NCBI GenBank assembly: GCA_013388435.1
Contig: JACAFE010000060.1
Span: 1 to 60,310 of the forward strand
Direction: 5' to 3'
DNA: 60,310 nucleotides
Source: Nitrospirota bacterium
GTDB lineage: Bacteria > Nitrospirota > Thermodesulfovibrionia > Thermodesulfovibrionales > SM23-35
Within the stretch, counting starts at the first letter, position 1. The number at the start of each line of letters is the position of its first letter. The position numbers were made by a program, and so were the translations under genes. The notes under the pieces were generated by a model that ran no database searches, had not been told where the DNA came from, and was given only the letters and a program-made list of their open reading frames with translations. This document shows, in pieces, positions 26,675 through 36,010 of the stretch.

Positions 26675-27460
26675 CTAAAGATAATAAACAATTTTGTCCT
26701 TATTTTTTGCATAAATTAATAATCCAAAAATAAACGCAAAAACAGCAAATAAAAAACCAAATATTAAATGAGTGATAAATAGAGGGTTATCAAGATATAA
26801 GGCAGTTCTGAAAGAATCAAGAAAATAATAAAAAGGATTAAGTCTAATAATAATCTCAAGTTTTCCAGAAACAATTGATGCTGGATAAAAAATCGGTGTG
26901 GCATACATCCATGCCATTATTAAAACTTCGTATATATATCTTGTATCGTGAAAATAAACATTTAATACTGAAATTATTAAAGATATGCCTAATGCAAACA
27001 ATAACACCGGAACTATTGTAATTGGAAGAATTATAATCTTTGAACTTATTGGTGTATTAGTGAGAACTATTATAATAAAAAGTGGTACAAGAGAAAATAC
27101 AAAATGTATTAAGGATGATGTAATAACTGAAATCGGAAGAACAGCCCTTGGGAAATAGACTTTTCTTATAAGTTCATTATTTGTTCTAAAACTATCCATA
27201 GCATTAGTTGTGCCCTGGGAGAAAAAGTTCCATATGATTATTCCTGATAGAATATAAACTGAATAACTCCCTTTTCCAATATTAAAGACTTTGGAAAACA
27301 TAACATTTAAGATAAGCATTATTAAAAGAGGATGTAGCATAACCCAAAAAAAACCCAGCATTGACCTTTTATATCTGACCTTTATGTCTCTAATTATAAG
27401 ATTATGTAATAGCCCATTATATCTTACAATTTCTTTAATTTCGTTTTTAAAACCATTCAT
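26675..27460 (-). CDS. Polysaccharide ABC exporter, permease (Wzm type)
   Basis: A 261-residue ABC-2 permease with six membrane segments. RDIKVRYKRSMLGFFWVMLH is the characteristic amphipathic N-terminal motif, followed later by YIYEVLIMAWMYATPIFYP and RLNPFYYFLDSFRTALY. With the adjacent ATPase it moves an undecaprenyl-linked polysaccharide across the inner membrane. It belongs to the minus-strand unit with the GT4 gene at 27563-28666. Confidence 0.9.
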   Translation of the reverse strand: MNGFKNEIKEIVRYNGLLHNLIIRDIKVRYKRSMLGFFWVMLHPLLIMLILNVMFSKVFNIGKGSYSVYILSGIIIWNFFSQGTTNAMDSFRTNNELIRKVYFPRAVLPISVITSSLIHFVFSLVPLFIIIVLTNTPISSKIIILPITIVPVLLFALGISLIISVLNVYFHDTRYIYEVLIMAWMYATPIFYPASIVSGKLEIIIRLNPFYYFLDSFRTALYLDNPLFITHLIFGFLFAVFAFIFGLLIYAKNKDKIVYYL

Positions 27461-27562
27461 TTTGATATTTTTGCTTTTGATAATTATTCATTGGGTTTTA
27501 ATAATTATCTGACGTTGTATTAAAGATTTGATCCTCCTGCATTGTAATTCTCGCATTTAAAT

Positions 27563-28666
27563 TTAATAGCAGACCTTTTTTAAATAATTCTCATATTGTA
27601 TGGCAATTTTATCCCATGTATATTGACTCACCCATTTCTGTCCTTTTTTCCCCATATCAAAACGTTTGATACTTTCTGCCATCTGTTTCATAGAATTGAA
27701 AAGAGATTTATAATCGCCTGTTTTGAATTGAATGCCTGCTCCAGATTCTTTTATAAAATAAAATTCTTGAATATCACTTGTAATAACTGGTTTTCCGTAT
27801 GCCATTGCTTCAAGGACAGAAATAGACTGAACCTCATATCTTGAAGGTGCTATAACAAAAAGAGCTTTTTTAAATATTTCATGTTTTACTTCCCCTGTAA
27901 CCCATCCGGGTAATTCAATTTTGTTTCTTACCTTTGAAGGCAAATTCATAAGTAGCTTTTTAAAATCTGAAAAATCCCTTCCATTACCTGCTATGATTAG
28001 TTTTATGTCCGGAAAAACACTGTTAAATTTTTCAAATGCTTTTAAAAGTAAATCAAGTCCTTTGCCATATATATCTATTCTGCCAATAAAAAGGATATAT
28101 TCTCCATCTTCAATGGGAATGCTAAGGATATTTTTTGAAATGCCGTTAGGTATAATTTCAATATATTTTTTTCTTAAAAAACGAAATTTATTAATGATAG
28201 TTTTATTGATAGAAATATAATAATTATAAGAAGAAGGTATAATCTGTTCAAATGAAACCAGTGATATTGCATACAGAGGATTATATTTTCTAAAGTATTT
28301 TCTTCCAGTGTATCCCTGTATCTGTAATACGATAGGTGTTTTTGTAACAAGTTTTGGCAAAGAAGGAACAGCAGGAGAAAATTCTTTAATTATTATATCA
28401 AAATCTTTACCGTTTTCTCTGACAAAAGAAGTTGAACAATATGCATAAGAAAGTAAAGACTTAAGAAAACTTTTACTTTTATTTCCTACAAAAAAATGTC
28501 TTAGCCCATTTTTAAAGCTATCTAAAGCACCTGGATATTTTCGACAAAGCAATGTGATGTCATGGTTATTTTTAAGATAATTATAAATTTCATACGCCCT
28601 TGTACAAACACCGCCTGTGCCAAAATAATCTCCGTCACTTTCATAAAGAAGATGTAAAATTTTCAT
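27563..28666 (-). CDS. GT4 family glycosyltransferase
   Basis: A 367-residue GT-B enzyme: N-terminal YESDGDYFGTGGVCTRAYEI, C-terminal ILFIGRIDIYGKGLDLLLKA and the donor site APSRYEVQSISVLEAMAYGK. It is more distant from the two GT4 genes at 20255-22497 than they are from each other. It starts the minus-strand operon that continues into the exporter, so it probably acts early on the exported glycan. Confidence 0.88.
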   Translation of the reverse strand: MKILHLLYESDGDYFGTGGVCTRAYEIYNYLKNNHDITLLCRKYPGALDSFKNGLRHFFVGNKSKSFLKSLLSYAYCSTSFVRENGKDFDIIIKEFSPAVPSLPKLVTKTPIVLQIQGYTGRKYFRKYNPLYAISLVSFEQIIPSSYNYYISINKTIINKFRFLRKKYIEIIPNGISKNILSIPIEDGEYILFIGRIDIYGKGLDLLLKAFEKFNSVFPDIKLIIAGNGRDFSDFKKLLMNLPSKVRNKIELPGWVTGEVKHEIFKKALFVIAPSRYEVQSISVLEAMAYGKPVITSDIQEFYFIKESGAGIQFKTGDYKSLFNSMKQMAESIKRFDMGKKGQKWVSQYTWDKIAIQYENYLKKVCY

Positions 28667-28885
28667 AATCTACTTTTTAAAGATTTTAAATATAAAATTT
28701 TTTCTTTAATATATTCTATCACGCCTAAACTTACTTATTATATATCAAAGAAGTTTAGTATGTTATAATTATTTATATATTTCGCGTATTATTATAACTC
28801 TAAACCTTAAAAGTGCCTTTTTAATAATGTCCCGTTGGATAATGGGATTGAAAACAATTTTATTTTGCAGTTTGAGGAGGAGATA

Positions 28886-30079
28886 TTGGCTATCTTTTCA
28901 TATAGAGCGACTACAATAGAAGGTAGTATCATTGAAGGAGTTATTGAGGCTACAGATGAAAAAAGTGCGATAGATAGGCTTAAAAACTCCGGGTATATTC
29001 CTTTAAATGTTTCAGCACCTCGCGAAGATATTAAAAAAAGGTTCGCTTTTCGTTCATCAAAAGGTCATATTCTTACTTTTACAACTGAGCTTTCAGCTCT
29101 TCTTGGAGCAGGTCTTCCACTTGATAGAAGTCTTAATATTCTTGCAGAAATATCAGAGAGCAGCGAAATGAAGGGAGTAATACAATCTGTGCTCAGGTCT
29201 ATCAGAGAAGGAAGTTCTTTTTCTGATGCTCTTGCAAAACATCCAAAAATATTCCCGAAATTATATATTAATATGATACGGGCAGGTGAAACCGGTGGAG
29301 TCCTTGATGTTGTTCTTGAAAAATTAAATGAATTTCTCGAATCTTCAAGAGCACTTAAAGAACATGTGGTTTCTGTAATGCTTTATCCTGCTATTCTTAT
29401 AATCACCGGCGGAGCATCTATTATTGTGCTTCTTACCTTTGTCCTCCCGAAATTCTCACTTATATTCGCAGAACTTGGTGGATCGTTACCTTTGCCAACA
29501 AAAATATTGCTTTCTTTCAGCAATTCACTGCGCGCCTATTGGTGGATTTTCCTTTCAGTGTTGATAGCTGCATGGATTATTTTCAGAAATTATATAAAAT
29601 CACCTGCCGGCAGGTATCAATGGGACTCGTTCAAGTTAAAACTTTTAGGTGATATTATTAAAAAACTCGAGACCGCGAGGTTCTGTAGAACTCTCGGTAC
29701 TCTCCTGAAAAGCGGGGTGCCAGTGCTACAGGCTCTCAACAATGCAAAGGATGTAATCAGCAATCAGGTTATTGCTTCCGCGATAGATAAGGTTTCTGCC
29801 GGAGCAAAAGAAGGGAAAGGAATTGCAGCGCCTTTGGCAGCTACAAATGTATTCCCTCAGCTTGCTCTTTCCATGATAAAAGTCGGCGAAGAAACAGGAC
29901 AACTCGATGCAATGCTGATAAGGGTTGCAACAACTTATGAAAAAAGTCTGAATGTAGCAATCAAAAGATTTGTTTCTCTTCTTGAGCCTGTTATGATACT
30001 TGCGATGGGATTAATAATTGGATTTATTGTTATATCAATGTTAATCTCGATCTTCAGTATTGTGGAACTTCCTTTTTAG
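28886..30079 (+). CDS. gspF: Type II secretion inner-membrane platform protein GspF
   Basis: A 397-residue protein. The TTG at 28886 is chosen because GGAGGAG lies directly upstream and the product then begins MAIFSYRATTIEG, the standard family start; an ATG at 28835 would add 17 unrelated residues. Two homologous cytoplasmic T2SSF domains (LTFTTELSALLGAGLPLDRS and FCRTLGTLLKSGVPVLQALN) and three membrane segments are visible, each domain ending in the GEETG/GETGG motif. It sits in the inner membrane and engages the GspE ATPase. It is the first gene of the secretion cluster. Confidence 0.92.
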   Translation: MAIFSYRATTIEGSIIEGVIEATDEKSAIDRLKNSGYIPLNVSAPREDIKKRFAFRSSKGHILTFTTELSALLGAGLPLDRSLNILAEISESSEMKGVIQSVLRSIREGSSFSDALAKHPKIFPKLYINMIRAGETGGVLDVVLEKLNEFLESSRALKEHVVSVMLYPAILIITGGASIIVLLTFVLPKFSLIFAELGGSLPLPTKILLSFSNSLRAYWWIFLSVLIAAWIIFRNYIKSPAGRYQWDSFKLKLLGDIIKKLETARFCRTLGTLLKSGVPVLQALNNAKDVISNQVIASAIDKVSAGAKEGKGIAAPLAATNVFPQLALSMIKVGEETGQLDAMLIRVATTYEKSLNVAIKRFVSLLEPVMILAMGLIIGFIVISMLISIFSIVELPF

Positions 30080-30126
30080 GCGGTTAACTAAAAAATAAAT
30101 CGTTTGCTCTAAGATTACTTTACATT

Positions 30127-30582
30127 ATGCAAGACAGGAAAAAAAGAGGATTTATCCTTATTGAACTGATCGTTGTATTATTGCTTATAACCATAATTAT
30201 GGGAATTGTAACTGTATTTTTTGCAAATTTTCTTCCTTCGAGCAAATTTGATGCAACTGTCAGAACAATTGCTTCAACAATTAAACATGCCCGTGCTCTT
30301 TCAAAGATAAATAATGAAACAAAAATTATCACTATTGATATTGATTCGAGGAGATTTGGGATTGAAGGAATTGGTAGCAAAGATATTCCTCAAGGTATTG
30401 GAATCAAGATTATTGATCCGTATTACGGGGAAATCGTTCATGGCAAGTACCGTTTTATTGTATATAATACAGGCAATATTGATGCAGGGGACATAATCCT
30501 ATGGAATTCTTCAAAAAGCAGTACTATCCGTATAGACCCTATAATCGGAGCAGTGGTTATAAAGCAAAATGAAAAAAGCTGA
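30127..30582 (+). CDS. gspH: Minor pseudopilin GspH
   Basis: A 151-residue prepilin. The cleavage site is Gly8/Phe9, with Glu at +5 (FILIE), then a hydrophobic helix. The downstream domain (TIASTIKHARALSKINNETK) matches the GspH/FimT group. It is cleaved by the prepilin peptidase and placed at the tip of the pseudopilus. It overlaps gspI by 14 bases. Confidence 0.85.
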   Translation: MQDRKKRGFILIELIVVLLLITIIMGIVTVFFANFLPSSKFDATVRTIASTIKHARALSKINNETKIITIDIDSRRFGIEGIGSKDIPQGIGIKIIDPYYGEIVHGKYRFIVYNTGNIDAGDIILWNSSKSSTIRIDPIIGAVVIKQNEKS

Positions 30583-30958
30583 CAATAATAAAGGATTTAC
30601 TTTACTCGAGATTCTTGTGGCAACCGCACTGCTCGGGATTGCGATAACAGTGGTGCTGCAGCTTTTTTCTGCTAATATTAGAGCAATAGGTGATGCGAGT
30701 GACTATGTAAAAGCAGTGACATGGACTGAAATAAAAATGCGAGAATTGCTCGATTCAGCCAGCATGGAAGAGAAATCATACAGGGAAACAGCAAACAATG
30801 GTTATACAATGGATGTTTCAATTACTGAAATCCTGAAGGAAAGGACAGAAAATCTTAATGTCAGGCTTTTTGAGATAGTCCTTACAACACACTGGCTGAA
30901 AGGCATAAAGGAGAAATCTTTTACTTTAAGAACTTTAAAAACAGTGCGGAAAGAATGA
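30569..30958 (+). CDS. gspI: Minor pseudopilin GspI
   Basis: A 129-residue prepilin: GFTLLEILVATALLGIAITV with cleavage after Gly9 and Glu at +5, followed by the short globular domain typical of GspI (VTWTEIKMRELLD). In the T2SS tip complex it nucleates GspJ and GspK. It overlaps both neighbours by a few bases. Confidence 0.88.
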   Translation: MKKADNNKGFTLLEILVATALLGIAITVVLQLFSANIRAIGDASDYVKAVTWTEIKMRELLDSASMEEKSYRETANNGYTMDVSITEILKERTENLNVRLFEIVLTTHWLKGIKEKSFTLRTLKTVRKE

Positions 30959-31641
30959 TCTGCTTCTCAAAAATATTCAGGATTAATCACAACAGATTTG
31001 AAAATATTTTTATCAATTCTCGAAATGGTTTCACTTTGCTTGAATTGACAATATCTATAACCATGCTTGCATTAATAGTTCTTGTTATCGCGGGAGCACT
31101 GAGACTTGGATACAGATCAATTGAATCAGGGGACAAGAAGATTGAATCTGCCGAAAGAATGAGAATATCTTTTCATATAATTGATTCCCAGATACAGTCA
31201 TATATCCCTTTAACCTATATTGATAATGGAGAAAGAAAATATTATTTCAAAGGGAACAAAAATTCTATGCAGTTTTCAACAAATTATTCTGTCTGGGGCG
31301 GTGAAAGAGGATATGTTGTAACTACTTATGACATTGTTGCATCTGAAAATAATAAATATGCGCTTTTAGTCACTGAAAATACTGTTGGCATGGGATTGGC
31401 AAGACAAACCAGACTTCTGGAAAATTATAATGCGATTTCATTTAAATATTATTATAAAGACCCCACAGAAGAACATGGAAAGTGGATTGAAGAATGGAGC
31501 GATGATACAACTGTGCCCCGGAAAATAAAAATATATTTTTCTTCTGATACAGGAGATACTGAAATGATAGTTCCCTTGAGAATCAGGACATCTCTCGATG
31601 AAGAAGACGACATAGATTTAAATATTGCTGATAATGAATGA
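30955..31641 (+). CDS. gspJ: Minor pseudopilin GspJ
   Basis: A 228-residue prepilin with an unusually long leader: cleavage after Gly25 (NGFTLLELTISITMLALI), Glu at +5. The C-terminal beta domain (YYKDPTEEHGKWIEEW, PLRIRTSL) fits GspJ. ATGA overlap with gspI and gspK indicates translational coupling in a tip-complex operon. Confidence 0.85.
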   Translation: MICFSKIFRINHNRFENIFINSRNGFTLLELTISITMLALIVLVIAGALRLGYRSIESGDKKIESAERMRISFHIIDSQIQSYIPLTYIDNGERKYYFKGNKNSMQFSTNYSVWGGERGYVVTTYDIVASENNKYALLVTENTVGMGLARQTRLLENYNAISFKYYYKDPTEEHGKWIEEWSDDTTVPRKIKIYFSSDTGDTEMIVPLRIRTSLDEEDDIDLNIADNE

Positions 31642-32612
31642 GAAATAAAATTAAAGAATATTATTCAGAGATTCCTGTTCGGGAAAACGGTATAGCTTTA
31701 ATTATAGTATTATGGATACTTACTATACTCATGGTTCTTGCTCTATCTTTTTCTTACGCTGCAAGAACCGAGATATATTCTACAATAGCCTTCAGGGAAA
31801 GCATAGAAGAAAAATTTCTTGCTGAGGCTGGAATTCAGCGTGCTATTACAGAATTGTTTTATCATCAGATGTATAAGGATCAAACTATTGAACTTGAAGG
31901 CCTTGATGTATGGAAAACGGATAATACTCTTTATGATATTCAGACAGGCGGAGGAGCTTGTACTATCAGAATTATGGATGAAATGGGGAAAGTGGACATA
32001 AACGCAGGTTCTGAAGTAGTATTAAAAAACCTTTTTGTAAATTCTGGAGTGCAGCCTGAACAGGCTGATATTATTGTTGATTCTATGATGGACTGGAAAG
32101 ATCCAGATGATTTGCACAGACTTAATGGTGCTGAAAGCGATTATTACATGTCTCTACCTGTACCTTATAAGGCAAAAGACGCTAATTTCGATACACTGGA
32201 GGAACTTCTTCTTGTCAAAGGTATGTCTCCTGAAATATTATATGGTAATAACGAAAAAGCAGGGGTTATAGATTTTTTGACCGTGAATTCAAGACAGAGA
32301 AGAATAAATATAAATGCAGCACCCAGGGAAGTGCTGATGGCAGTGCCAGGAATTACTCCCGAACTTGCTGATACTATAATTAATTTGAGGCAAAATAGTA
32401 TAATTGATTCTCCTCAAATGATTGCGCTTCCACCTGAATCTCTGAATTATATAATTACAGGGGAACCAACATCAGCAACATTTACAGTAACATCAACAGG
32501 AAGAAGCAAAAATAAGAAGGGAGGCTATACAGTACGGGCTGTTATAAATATAACTGGACAGGATAATTACAGAATTTTGAGCTATAAAAGCCCTGCTACA
32601 ACAAACAAATGA
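31638..32612 (+). CDS. gspK: Minor pseudopilin GspK
   Basis: A 324-residue protein. Its pilin-like helix is GIALIIVLWILTILMVLALS, with no Glu at +5, which is normal for GspK. A large alpha-helical insert follows, with helix-hairpin-helix-like repeats (INAAPREVLMAVPGITPELA). GspK caps the pseudopilus. It overlaps gspJ and gspL by 4 bases each. Confidence 0.88.
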   Translation: MRNKIKEYYSEIPVRENGIALIIVLWILTILMVLALSFSYAARTEIYSTIAFRESIEEKFLAEAGIQRAITELFYHQMYKDQTIELEGLDVWKTDNTLYDIQTGGGACTIRIMDEMGKVDINAGSEVVLKNLFVNSGVQPEQADIIVDSMMDWKDPDDLHRLNGAESDYYMSLPVPYKAKDANFDTLEELLLVKGMSPEILYGNNEKAGVIDFLTVNSRQRRININAAPREVLMAVPGITPELADTIINLRQNSIIDSPQMIALPPESLNYIITGEPTSATFTVTSTGRSKNKKGGYTVRAVINITGQDNYRILSYKSPATTNK

Positions 32613-34156
32613 ACGGTACAATTGTTCTAAACAAAATTTCATCTTTTGCATCTTCTTCTACATCAACTATTATTAATGCAATAAATCCTTTGTGGCGTTT
32701 GCTTACGTTCAGCCTGGCTGATGATAGAATTTATCCAGGGAAAGCATTATGTGTTACTATCGAAAAAGGCCTTATTTCAGCAGCGTTTGGTTCAAGATGG
32801 TTCTCTGTTATTAAAATAAAACAGGTTAAAGAATATCCTGTTGAAGAAGGAAAAATTCCGCAGCCGGATATATTTGCTTCGTCGCTTTCTTTTGCGATCA
32901 ATGAGTTTGGAGCAGATGGCAAGAACATCATTTTAAACATTCCCAAATCCTGGGTTATAGTAAAGACTGTTGAATTTCCTTCAGCCGCCCTCGAAAATCT
33001 ATCCAATGTTGTTTCTTATGAACTTGATCGCATAACCCCTTTTAATTCTGAAGACGCATATTATGATTATAAAATCATTGGTGAAAAAGAAGGTAAGATT
33101 AGCCTGTTGTTAGCTGCTTCAAGAGCAGATTTAATAAATCCATATCTTGAAGCAGCTAATGAAAAAGGTATTCCTGTTTCGAAAATAACGTTTAATTTAT
33201 CAGTGATGGAAACCCTGTTACGCTACAACAATAAAAGAACTGAAGAAGCATTCCTTGAAATTAACAAGAATGGTTATGAAGGAGCACTTTTTATGAACGG
33301 AACCATTCTAAATACATTCTCTGGAAACTTTAATACAGAAGATCATCAGGAAAAAATAAGAATATTAAAAGAACAGATAGAACCCCTCATGCAAATTTTG
33401 AAAATAAAAGAAAAACCCGAGAAACTAACCATATTTTTGAAGGAAAAGGATCATTCAATTAAAGAAATTATTAAGACTGTTCTGCCATATTCAATAAAGT
33501 TTATTGATGAAACTCAATTTAAAGTCAAAATACATAATGCTAAATCTTATTCTTCAGCTGCCGGAGTTATTGAATACTTATGGCCAAAATCTGAAGGACT
33601 GAATCTTCTCAGCAAGGGAAATCACCAGAAAACTAAACCCCCGTTCATACTTAGTTTTATATTAATCTTTGCGATAATTATTATGTGGGTTTTATATATA
33701 ATTGCTCCTCTTAGAGTCGAAAAACAGAGGTTAAATGAAATCAACAAGCAGATTGAAATGCGCAAAGAAGAAGTGAAGAAAATTGAATCTTTAAAAAAAG
33801 ATATTTCAGCAGTCATTGATGAAATAAATCTGATAAATAATTTCAAATATTCAAAACACATGGATATAGATTTGCTCAAAAATCTAACGTCTATTTTGCC
33901 AAAAAGCGCATGGCTTTCAAGGGTCAGGATAACCGAGACCAATGTTGAACTTGAAGGATATACAACTGAATCTGCAACAGCAATTCTTTCCAGACTCGAG
34001 GCATCTCCATATTTCAAAAAGGTAGAATTTTCTTCCCCGACATTCAGAGATACAAGGCTAAAATCAGAACGCTTTAATATAAAAATGGAAATCGAAGGAT
34101 TGAAAAACCAACCATCCTTTGTGCCAAAAGGGAGTTCCGAAGATGAAGAAGTATAA
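32609..34156 (+). CDS. gspL: Type II secretion assembly protein GspL (PilM/PilN-like)
   Basis: A 515-residue protein. Residues about 40-330 form the actin-like cytoplasmic domain (VILNIPKSWVIVKTVEFP-type segment and YELDRITPFNSEDAYYDY). One membrane helix follows at about 347-367 (FILSFILIFAIIIMWVLYII), then a coiled coil and a PilN-like periplasmic domain (LPKSAWLSRVRITETNVELE). It links GspE to the inner-membrane platform. The fusion of PilM-like and PilN-like parts is standard for GspL. Confidence 0.85.
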   Translation: MNGTIVLNKISSFASSSTSTIINAINPLWRLLTFSLADDRIYPGKALCVTIEKGLISAAFGSRWFSVIKIKQVKEYPVEEGKIPQPDIFASSLSFAINEFGADGKNIILNIPKSWVIVKTVEFPSAALENLSNVVSYELDRITPFNSEDAYYDYKIIGEKEGKISLLLAASRADLINPYLEAANEKGIPVSKITFNLSVMETLLRYNNKRTEEAFLEINKNGYEGALFMNGTILNTFSGNFNTEDHQEKIRILKEQIEPLMQILKIKEKPEKLTIFLKEKDHSIKEIIKTVLPYSIKFIDETQFKVKIHNAKSYSSAAGVIEYLWPKSEGLNLLSKGNHQKTKPPFILSFILIFAIIIMWVLYIIAPLRVEKQRLNEINKQIEMRKEEVKKIESLKKDISAVIDEINLINNFKYSKHMDIDLLKNLTSILPKSAWLSRVRITETNVELEGYTTESATAILSRLEASPYFKKVEFSSPTFRDTRLKSERFNIKMEIEGLKNQPSFVPKGSSEDEEV

Positions 34157-34694
34157 AACCCTGATTTTCACTATACCAGCTATGGTAATTATTGGAATCA
34201 TTCTGCTTTATCAATACGTATATATTGGAATACAGGAAGAGCTATCATCAATTAAGGAAATTCAGGAAATGAAAACAAAAACCCTGCAAAAATATATGAA
34301 CCTTATAGCCCAAAAACCCGAACTTGAAAAACAACTTGCTTCTCTTAAGGAGGCAAGAAAAGGAGAAGATTCAAAGCTGATTGAAGGGCAGACAATATCT
34401 CTTGCAGCCGCTTCTCTGCAGGATATAGTTAAAGATACAGTTACAAGAAGCGGTGCAACGATAACAAGCGAACGTGTTGGAAAAACAGAAGACCTTGGAA
34501 AATTCAAAGTAGTAAGTGTTAGTGTTGACGCAAATGTGCCTGACACAAGAGTTCTTAGGGATATATTGTATTCTCTCGAAACACGTACACCTTATTTAAT
34601 TATAAAGGATCTTGATATAAGAGTAAGAAATTTCAGGGTTCCGAGAGATCAGATGGTTAAGTTCGATGTTGCAGCCCTTACAGCAAGCAAATAA
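34143..34694 (+). CDS. gspM: Type II secretion protein GspM (PilO-like)
   Basis: 183 residues: one N-terminal membrane helix (TLIFTIPAMVIIGIILLYQY), a coiled coil (residues about 30-75) and a small ferredoxin-like periplasmic domain. The ATG at 34143 is preferred to 34119 because GGGAG lies upstream and the product begins with Lys-rich residues before the helix. It overlaps gspL by 14 bases and closes the cluster. Genes C, D, E and G are not in the window. Confidence 0.8.
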   Translation: MKKYKTLIFTIPAMVIIGIILLYQYVYIGIQEELSSIKEIQEMKTKTLQKYMNLIAQKPELEKQLASLKEARKGEDSKLIEGQTISLAAASLQDIVKDTVTRSGATITSERVGKTEDLGKFKVVSVSVDANVPDTRVLRDILYSLETRTPYLIIKDLDIRVRNFRVPRDQMVKFDVAALTASK

Positions 34695-34743
34695 AATAAC
34701 ACAGAGCAAGATTAATAATTACCAAGTTAGGAGGAGAAATAAT

Positions 34744-35958
34744 ATGCAATCTATTAAAAGAATTGGAGTTATAACAAGCGGCGGCGATTGCGGTGGACTT
34801 AATGCTGTTATTAAAGGTGTGGCAAGAGAAGCATATTATCTCGGTATTGAGTCTGTTGTTGTCCCTCATGGTTATGCCGGACTTTATAATCTTTTAAATA
34901 TGGATGAAGTGGTGCGTCTTAATGCTGAAAGAGTAAGCAAAATTGAAGCATCACTTGCAGGTTCTGAAGCAGGACATTCGCGTGTCAAAATAAGCAAAAT
35001 CTCTGACCCCGAAAAATATGAAAAGATTAAAAAAGGGTTAAGTAAATTTGGTATAGACGCGCTTGTTATAAGTGGTGGAGACGATACCGGTAGTGTTGTT
35101 GTTGACCTTTCTTCACAGGGAATACCATGTGTTCATGTTCCGAAAACAATGGATCTCGATCTCCAGTCATATAGTGTTGGAGGAGATTCGGCAATAAACA
35201 GAATAGCTGTTTTTGCAAGAGAACTCAAAACAACAGGAATGAGCCATAACCGTATTCTTGTAATTGAGGTATTTGGAAGATATGTGGGACATACAGCCCT
35301 TCGTGGCGGGGTAGGTGCAGAAGCTGACGCTATACTTATACCCGAAATCCCTGTTGATTTTGATGTGCTTTATGAACATATGAAAACAACATTTTTTGCA
35401 AGAATAGAAAGAAGCGATGTAAAGGCAGGCACATACATAATAGTTGTTGCCGAAGGCATAAAAAATGCAAACGGCGAGATGCTCTATGATGAATCAATAC
35501 CACCTGATGCATTCGGACATAAAAAACTCGCAGGTGCAGGGAAATATGTAAGGCAGCAGCTTGAAAAAAGGCTTAAAGCTGACCCTGCTGTAAGAGAATT
35601 TATGCAAAGAACAGGAATGTTTGCTCCAGGAGTATATGAAACCCCTGAAGTCAGAGAAGTGACCCCGGGACATCTTGTTAGGGCAGGCCATTCATCAGCT
35701 CGTGATGTCAATTTTGGATACAAAGCAGGTGCTGCAGCAGTTTATCTTTTGATTGAAGGTAAAACCGGAAATACGGTAGTTAATGTTGAGGGTAATAAAA
35801 TCTATTATCAACCAACGTCTGAAGTAATAAAACGTAGAGAAGTAAATTTAAGTGAAATTGCTATATTTGAGAGTCTCGGCACCTGTTTTGGAAGAAAGCC
35901 CGAGAAATTTATTTATGAGATAGTCGAACAAAAAGGACATATCGAAAGACATCTGTAA
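34744..35958 (+). CDS. pfkA: 6-phosphofructokinase, predicted PPi-dependent
   Basis: A 404-residue PFK family enzyme. The ATG at 34744 has GGAGG upstream and begins MQSIKRIGVITSGGDCGGLN. ISGGDDTGS (Asp114 where ATP enzymes have Gly) and PKTMDLDL (Lys134 where ATP enzymes have Gly) are the known signature of pyrophosphate-dependent PFKs, so the step fructose-6-P to fructose-1,6-bisP would be reversible. Substrate segments include MSHNRILVIEVFGRYVGHTA. It is convergent with an aldolase-type gene, sharing a terminator. Confidence 0.88.
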   Translation: MQSIKRIGVITSGGDCGGLNAVIKGVAREAYYLGIESVVVPHGYAGLYNLLNMDEVVRLNAERVSKIEASLAGSEAGHSRVKISKISDPEKYEKIKKGLSKFGIDALVISGGDDTGSVVVDLSSQGIPCVHVPKTMDLDLQSYSVGGDSAINRIAVFARELKTTGMSHNRILVIEVFGRYVGHTALRGGVGAEADAILIPEIPVDFDVLYEHMKTTFFARIERSDVKAGTYIIVVAEGIKNANGEMLYDESIPPDAFGHKKLAGAGKYVRQQLEKRLKADPAVREFMQRTGMFAPGVYETPEVREVTPGHLVRAGHSSARDVNFGYKAGAAAVYLLIEGKTGNTVVNVEGNKIYYQPTSEVIKRREVNLSEIAIFESLGTCFGRKPEKFIYEIVEQKGHIERHL

Positions 35959-35983
35959 CCAGAAAATAATTTTATTGTTTTTA

Positions 35984-36010
35984 GGGCGGGAATTAACCCG
36001 CCCTTGTATT
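35984..36010. terminator. Bidirectional intrinsic terminator
   Basis: GGGCGGG (35984-35990), loop AATTAA, CCCGCCC (35997-36003), with T-rich sequence on the right and an A/T-rich flank that gives a U tract on the opposite strand. It sits exactly between two convergent genes. Confidence 0.85.

Noticed and set aside
28735-28885. Possible riboswitch upstream of gspF (TCCCGTTGGATAATGGGA)
   Set aside because: It is a single weak hairpin; no match to c-di-GMP or other known aptamer cores could be made by eye.
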